This document shows positions 61,106-64,000 of a stretch of 64,000 nucleotides of DNA, piece by piece (within the stretch, counting starts at the first letter, position 1; every line of letters starts with the position of its first letter). Below the pieces are notes generated by a model. It saw nothing but the letters and a program-made list of their open reading frames with translations. It was not told the origin of the DNA and made no database searches. The stretch comes from Cohnella phaseoli (GTDB lineage Bacteria > Bacillota > Bacilli > Paenibacillales > Paenibacillaceae). The stretch covers positions 1 through 64,000 of the forward strand of contig NZ_QRDZ01000028.1 of NCBI RefSeq assembly GCF_003386235.1, written 5' to 3'. Position numbers and translations under genes: made by a program.

Positions 61106-62524
61106 TTACTCTTGTGCTCCGTTCTCTTTCAATTCTTTCTGAATGTTGGTGAAAATTCCGTACAGCTTGTCTCCGTATTCAGCCACAGTCATTTGTTTGT
61201 TCATCAGAGAGGAAATTGGCTTGTAAATATCGTCGCTCGGGTTGTACTTGCTGCCTTTGGCAACGGAAATGAATTTGCCGTTAACCGTAACGATTCCGTT
61301 GTCTACAGCTTTATATACGTTGTACGTCGATTCCGGAATAAACTCTTTCACCAAGTCCGGAGCGCCTTTGACGGCCATAATGCCTTTAGCCTTCTCGCCG
61401 TTCAGCTTCACGCCTTTTTCCGTGTACAGATACTTCAAGAACTCTTTGGCCAGCTCCGGATTTTTCGCCTTCGCCGGAATAACGAGACGCTGCACATCCG
61501 TCAAAGCCATCATCGGCTTGCCCGTCTCGAAGGAAGGAACGCCCAGGAAGCCGAATTGGAAGCCCTCTTCGCGAGGCGAATCCTTCATTTCGTCTTCGAA
61601 CCATGTGCCGTTCGGAATGAACATCGCTTTGCCCTGCATGAACGCCGTCTGAGCTTGCGTGTGATTCAAAGCGATCGTGCCTTTCATCAACGCGTTGTCT
61701 TCGTTGGCGATCTTGTCGAGGAAGCCCCATACCTTAGTAAACGTTTCGCTCTTCCAGAATTCCGGATCGAGATTGTAGAACTGATCAAGCGCCTCTTGTC
61801 CGCCTACGTTAAAGATGGCCGGAACGATCATTTCCTCCAGGTAGCCCGGGTACAGCCCTTGATAGGTGAACAGCGAGCGACCGTTGTCCTTCGCCGTCGC
61901 TCCCAGCGCGAAAAACTCGTCCCAAGTCGTCGGAAGGGCGATGCCCTTGTCGTCAAACAGCTTCTTGTTATACCACAAGCCCATAACGTCAAAATTATAA
62001 GGTGCGAGATAAACCTTGCCGTCCCCGTAAGGCGAACTGGAACGGGACTCGAGTACGCCCGGAAGAATTTTATCCTTGAGCGGCGCTCCTTCGGAGGCTT
62101 CGTTGAAAATGTCGGTCAAATCGAGCAGCGCCTTGTCCTTGATCAGACCGTCGATGATCGGCATATTGTCGCTGCCGGCCACGTACATGAAGTCGGGCGG
62201 ATTTCCCGCGACGATCTTCGGACGTACGAGCTCGGCGATTTTCGGGCTAGCCGTAATATTGATCTTCGTTCCCGGGTAATCCTTCATGAATTCATCGGCG
62301 ATCGAATCCCAGTACTCCCGTCCGTAACCGCCTTGGAATACAGCTACGTTCAATTCCATATTTTCGAACTGCTTGCCCCCTTCGGAAGCGCTGCTGCTTG
62401 CGGATGGGTTGGCGCTTGCCGAAGGCGAAGCTCCTTTGGAATCATTGTTGGAGCCGCAGCCCGCAAGTACGGATACCGCCACTACAGAGGCAGCGACCGT
62501 CGTTAACCATTTTCTCTGCTTCAT
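61106..62524 (-). CDS. Sugar ABC transporter substrate-binding lipoprotein (locus 5)
   Basis: A 472-residue family 1 solute-binding protein. Lipobox SVLAGC (Cys23) and a Ser/Ala-rich linker lead into the binding fold (VAVFQGGYGREYWDSIADEF, GLWYNKKLFDDKGIALPTTW). The ATG at 62524 with AAGGGGG upstream is chosen over an open frame 22 codons longer. First gene of the transporter part of locus 5, behind a promoter and a cluster of half-sites. Ligand probably the galactose/fucose oligosaccharide cut by the two hydrolases. Confidence 0.93.
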   Translation of the reverse strand: MKQRKWLTTVAASVVAVSVLAGCGSNNDSKGASPSASANPSASSSASEGGKQFENMELNVAVFQGGYGREYWDSIADEFMKDYPGTKINITASPKIAELVRPKIVAGNPPDFMYVAGSDNMPIIDGLIKDKALLDLTDIFNEASEGAPLKDKILPGVLESRSSSPYGDGKVYLAPYNFDVMGLWYNKKLFDDKGIALPTTWDEFFALGATAKDNGRSLFTYQGLYPGYLEEMIVPAIFNVGGQEALDQFYNLDPEFWKSETFTKVWGFLDKIANEDNALMKGTIALNHTQAQTAFMQGKAMFIPNGTWFEDEMKDSPREEGFQFGFLGVPSFETGKPMMALTDVQRLVIPAKAKNPELAKEFLKYLYTEKGVKLNGEKAKGIMAVKGAPDLVKEFIPESTYNVYKAVDNGIVTVNGKFISVAKGSKYNPSDDIYKPISSLMNKQMTVAEYGDKLYGIFTNIQKELKENGAQE

Positions 62525-62554
62525 TGTGAAACCCCCTTGATCGGATCTGCTCTC

Positions 62555-62681
62555 ATTATAAGTTAGGGAGAAGCTCGGCCAAATGAACAATAAGCAGGAA
62601 GCGCATGGACGATTTTATCGAATTGTCCGTATGCTCTTGGCAAGCTGGACAATTTTCAGTCAATGGATCTTAAAATCGTCC
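62555..62681 (-). promoter_or_regulatory. Promoter with four GGACRATT half-sites (locus 5)
   Basis: On the minus strand TTGGCC (62577-62582), 16 bp and TATAAT (62555-62560). Upstream lie four related 8-10 bp half-sites: GGACGATTTT at 62607 (+), GGACAATT at 62621-62628 (-), GGACAATTTT at 62647 (+) and GGACGATTTT at 62672-62681 (-). They form two inverted pairs. Likely binding region of the AraC-type regulator encoded next door. Confidence 0.6.
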
Positions 62682-62706
62682 AGGTTTAGCTAATACTCAG
62701 TCGCGA

Positions 62707-64000
62707 TCATGGGGTTTTCACATTTTTCGGGGAAAATCCGAAGCGCTTCTTGAATAGACGGTTAAAATAAAACGGATCGGGAATCCCCACCTCGATCGCG
62801 GCCTGCTTGACTAAATAACGGCCGGAAGCCAACATCTCGTAGGCTTTGGACATCCGAATCTCATTCAGATAAGTCAGAATGCTTTGACCCGTGTCGGCTT
62901 TGAACACCTGGCACAGGTATGGCTCCGACAATCCCACGTGATGGGCTACATCGGCAATGGCGACTCGCTCAGGGTAGCGCTCCTCCAGGTAACGCATCGC
63001 TTGCAGCACCTCTTCCCGAGCGGCGATCTGCGGACTCGCGGTATCGGAGGAACGATTTTCGATCTCCTTAGACAGCTCTCGGATCGTTTCTTTGAGCTGC
63101 GCATCCGTCTCCGCCGCCTCGACCTGTTCGAGCCATCTCTTCTCGTCCCATTGAATTGGAGTTGCCGGATCATCCGAATTGGCGATGCTCCATATCCCGC
63201 CGCTGACGGCTCTTTTTAGCTGCCTCGGATTGACCCGCTGCTCCGCGGCAAGCCCGATTAGCTCAAGCGCGCTCTCCGACCATAGGACGAGCGAACCGGA
63301 ATTCGGCTTGCGCATGCTGTCGCGGAGCCTAGTCTCCGCTGCTTTGAACGCCTCGTTTCCTTCTTGAATCGTCTCGCGATTCGATAAGCACCCTGTCGGC
63401 GGACGAGTGTAGAACAGCAGTTCCTCAGCCAGTCGGCTTAGTCTAAGCTCGGCAGCCAGCTCATCTTCGTCCGATGCGGCGCTCGCATAGATCGCTTTAA
63501 TCCGAACGTTGTAATACAAGGAAGCCAGACTTATCATACGCAGCGCCAGCTCCTCCGGGCTTGAGAAGGATGTCCCGGAAGCATACGCGACCGCAAGCAA
63601 AAACCGCCTCGCCCCCGTACGGATAACGACTGTCCACCGACTGCCCGTAAAGAGTCCGTCCGCCAGCTTAACCAGAGTATCCTGAAATTCCCCGGATTGA
63701 CGAAGTCCTTGTTCGTCTCCCTGCAGACGAATCACGAAGGAATAAACCGTTTCATCCGCGCCAATAAATCGCTCCCCTTCCCAAGGCTCGGAATCGGCAG
63801 TGAGCTCATTGAGCTTGCGAATCGCGGCGGCGATGCGGGGGGTTATTTCCTCAAGACGAGGAACTGCTGCATCCGATGCAGGAGCCGAAGCTGCGCCGTT
63901 CCTCGCATCCAGCTTCGCGGCGATCTCCTCCAGCGTCTGCATGAAGCTTTCCGTCTTGAGAGTCAGCTTGAGCATGTAATCGTAAGCGCCGCACTTCAGC
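62707..64000 (-). CDS. YesN-type response regulator, partial at window edge (locus 5)
   Basis: The reading frame runs off the right edge of the window, so the N-terminus is missing. The first visible residues LKCGAYDYMLKLTLKTESF are the last strand and helix of a receiver domain (usual CGAxDYxLK pattern), so the phosphoacceptor Asp is outside. A middle region of about 280 residues leads to an AraC-type domain at the end (VGLSEPYLCQVFKADTGQS, IPDPFYFNRLFKKRFGFSP). A matching YesM-type kinase probably lies just beyond the edge. Expected target: the half-site cluster upstream of the lipoprotein gene. Confidence 0.9.
   Translation of the reverse strand, partial: LKCGAYDYMLKLTLKTESFMQTLEEIAAKLDARNGAASAPASDAAVPRLEEITPRIAAAIRKLNELTADSEPWEGERFIGADETVYSFVIRLQGDEQGLRQSGEFQDTLVKLADGLFTGSRWTVVIRTGARRFLLAVAYASGTSFSSPEELALRMISLASLYYNVRIKAIYASAASDEDELAAELRLSRLAEELLFYTRPPTGCLSNRETIQEGNEAFKAAETRLRDSMRKPNSGSLVLWSESALELIGLAAEQRVNPRQLKRAVSGGIWSIANSDDPATPIQWDEKRWLEQVEAAETDAQLKETIRELSKEIENRSSDTASPQIAAREEVLQAMRYLEERYPERVAIADVAHHVGLSEPYLCQVFKADTGQSILTYLNEIRMSKAYEMLASGRYLVKQAAIEVGIPDPFYFNRLFKKRFGFSPKNVKTP

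Noticed and set aside
61112..62506. 464-codon antisense frame inside the locus 5 lipoprotein gene
   Set aside because: Same reason: a GC-rich shadow frame without ribosome site or recognisable protein.

Overview
The window looks like a chromosomal segment of a Paenibacillus- or Cohnella-type spore-forming Firmicute. The grounds are: moderate to high GC, strong AGGAGG-type ribosome sites, frequent GTG/TTG starts, a SpoIIP-type sporulation amidase, YwhD and HelD homologues, a ydaO-type c-di-AMP riboswitch, and many YesM/YesN two-component systems paired with sugar ABC importers. No phage, transposase, CRISPR array, rRNA or tRNA was recognised.

Layout. 1-1500: a short gene-free edge with a 41-bp tandem repeat, then a family 19 chitinase-like gene. 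1756-8629 (+): locus 1, sensor kinase, AraC-type response regulator, sugar-binding lipoprotein and two permeases. 8780-20625 (-): locus 2, kinase, regulator, lipoprotein, LplB/LplC-type permeases, Gfo/Idh oxidoreductase, SurA/PrsA-like foldase, and a secreted beta-helix protein with two discoidin-like domains. 20825-28945: locus 3, a LacI-type regulator, a secreted TIM-barrel hydrolase (-), and a divergent lipoprotein-permease-permease-GH172 operon (+); three TTTACCGRTAAA operators tie these together. 29278-33433 (-): accessory cassette of a prolyl-4-hydroxylase, a giant proline-rich polymorphic-toxin-like protein and a probable immunity gene. 33637-42189: ywhD, helD, a GH13 alpha-glucosidase, an M1 peptidase with a membrane partner, and an NlpC/P60 hydrolase behind a c-di-AMP riboswitch. 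42255-51792 (-): locus 4, the same gene order as locus 2, ending in a pectate-lyase/GH55-like secreted protein. 52108-55884: an Rpn-family nuclease, a SH3b-SpoIIP amidase and a secreted beta-propeller. 55952-64000 (-): locus 5, response regulator (cut by the window edge), lipoprotein, two permeases, GH35 beta-galactosidase and GH29 alpha-fucosidase.

How it works together. Five importer loci each pair a lipoprotein with two permeases but carry no ATPase, so they probably share an MsmX-type ATPase encoded elsewhere. Secreted enzymes in loci 2, 3 and 4 would release oligosaccharides that the lipoproteins capture; cytoplasmic enzymes in loci 2, 3 and 5 would finish the breakdown. Regulation is local: kinase/AraC regulators with direct or inverted repeats near the lipoprotein promoters, one LacI regulator with its operators, and cre-like sites.

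Most notable observations: (1) the prolyl-hydroxylase / proline-rich toxin / immunity cassette, which suggests a toxin whose PxP stalk is hydroxylated; (2) a three-copy non-coding hairpin element whose stem changes are compensatory; (3) a roughly 220-bp almost fully palindromic element sharing its outer cap with one copy of (2); (4) unreported-looking operator sets for each regulator.
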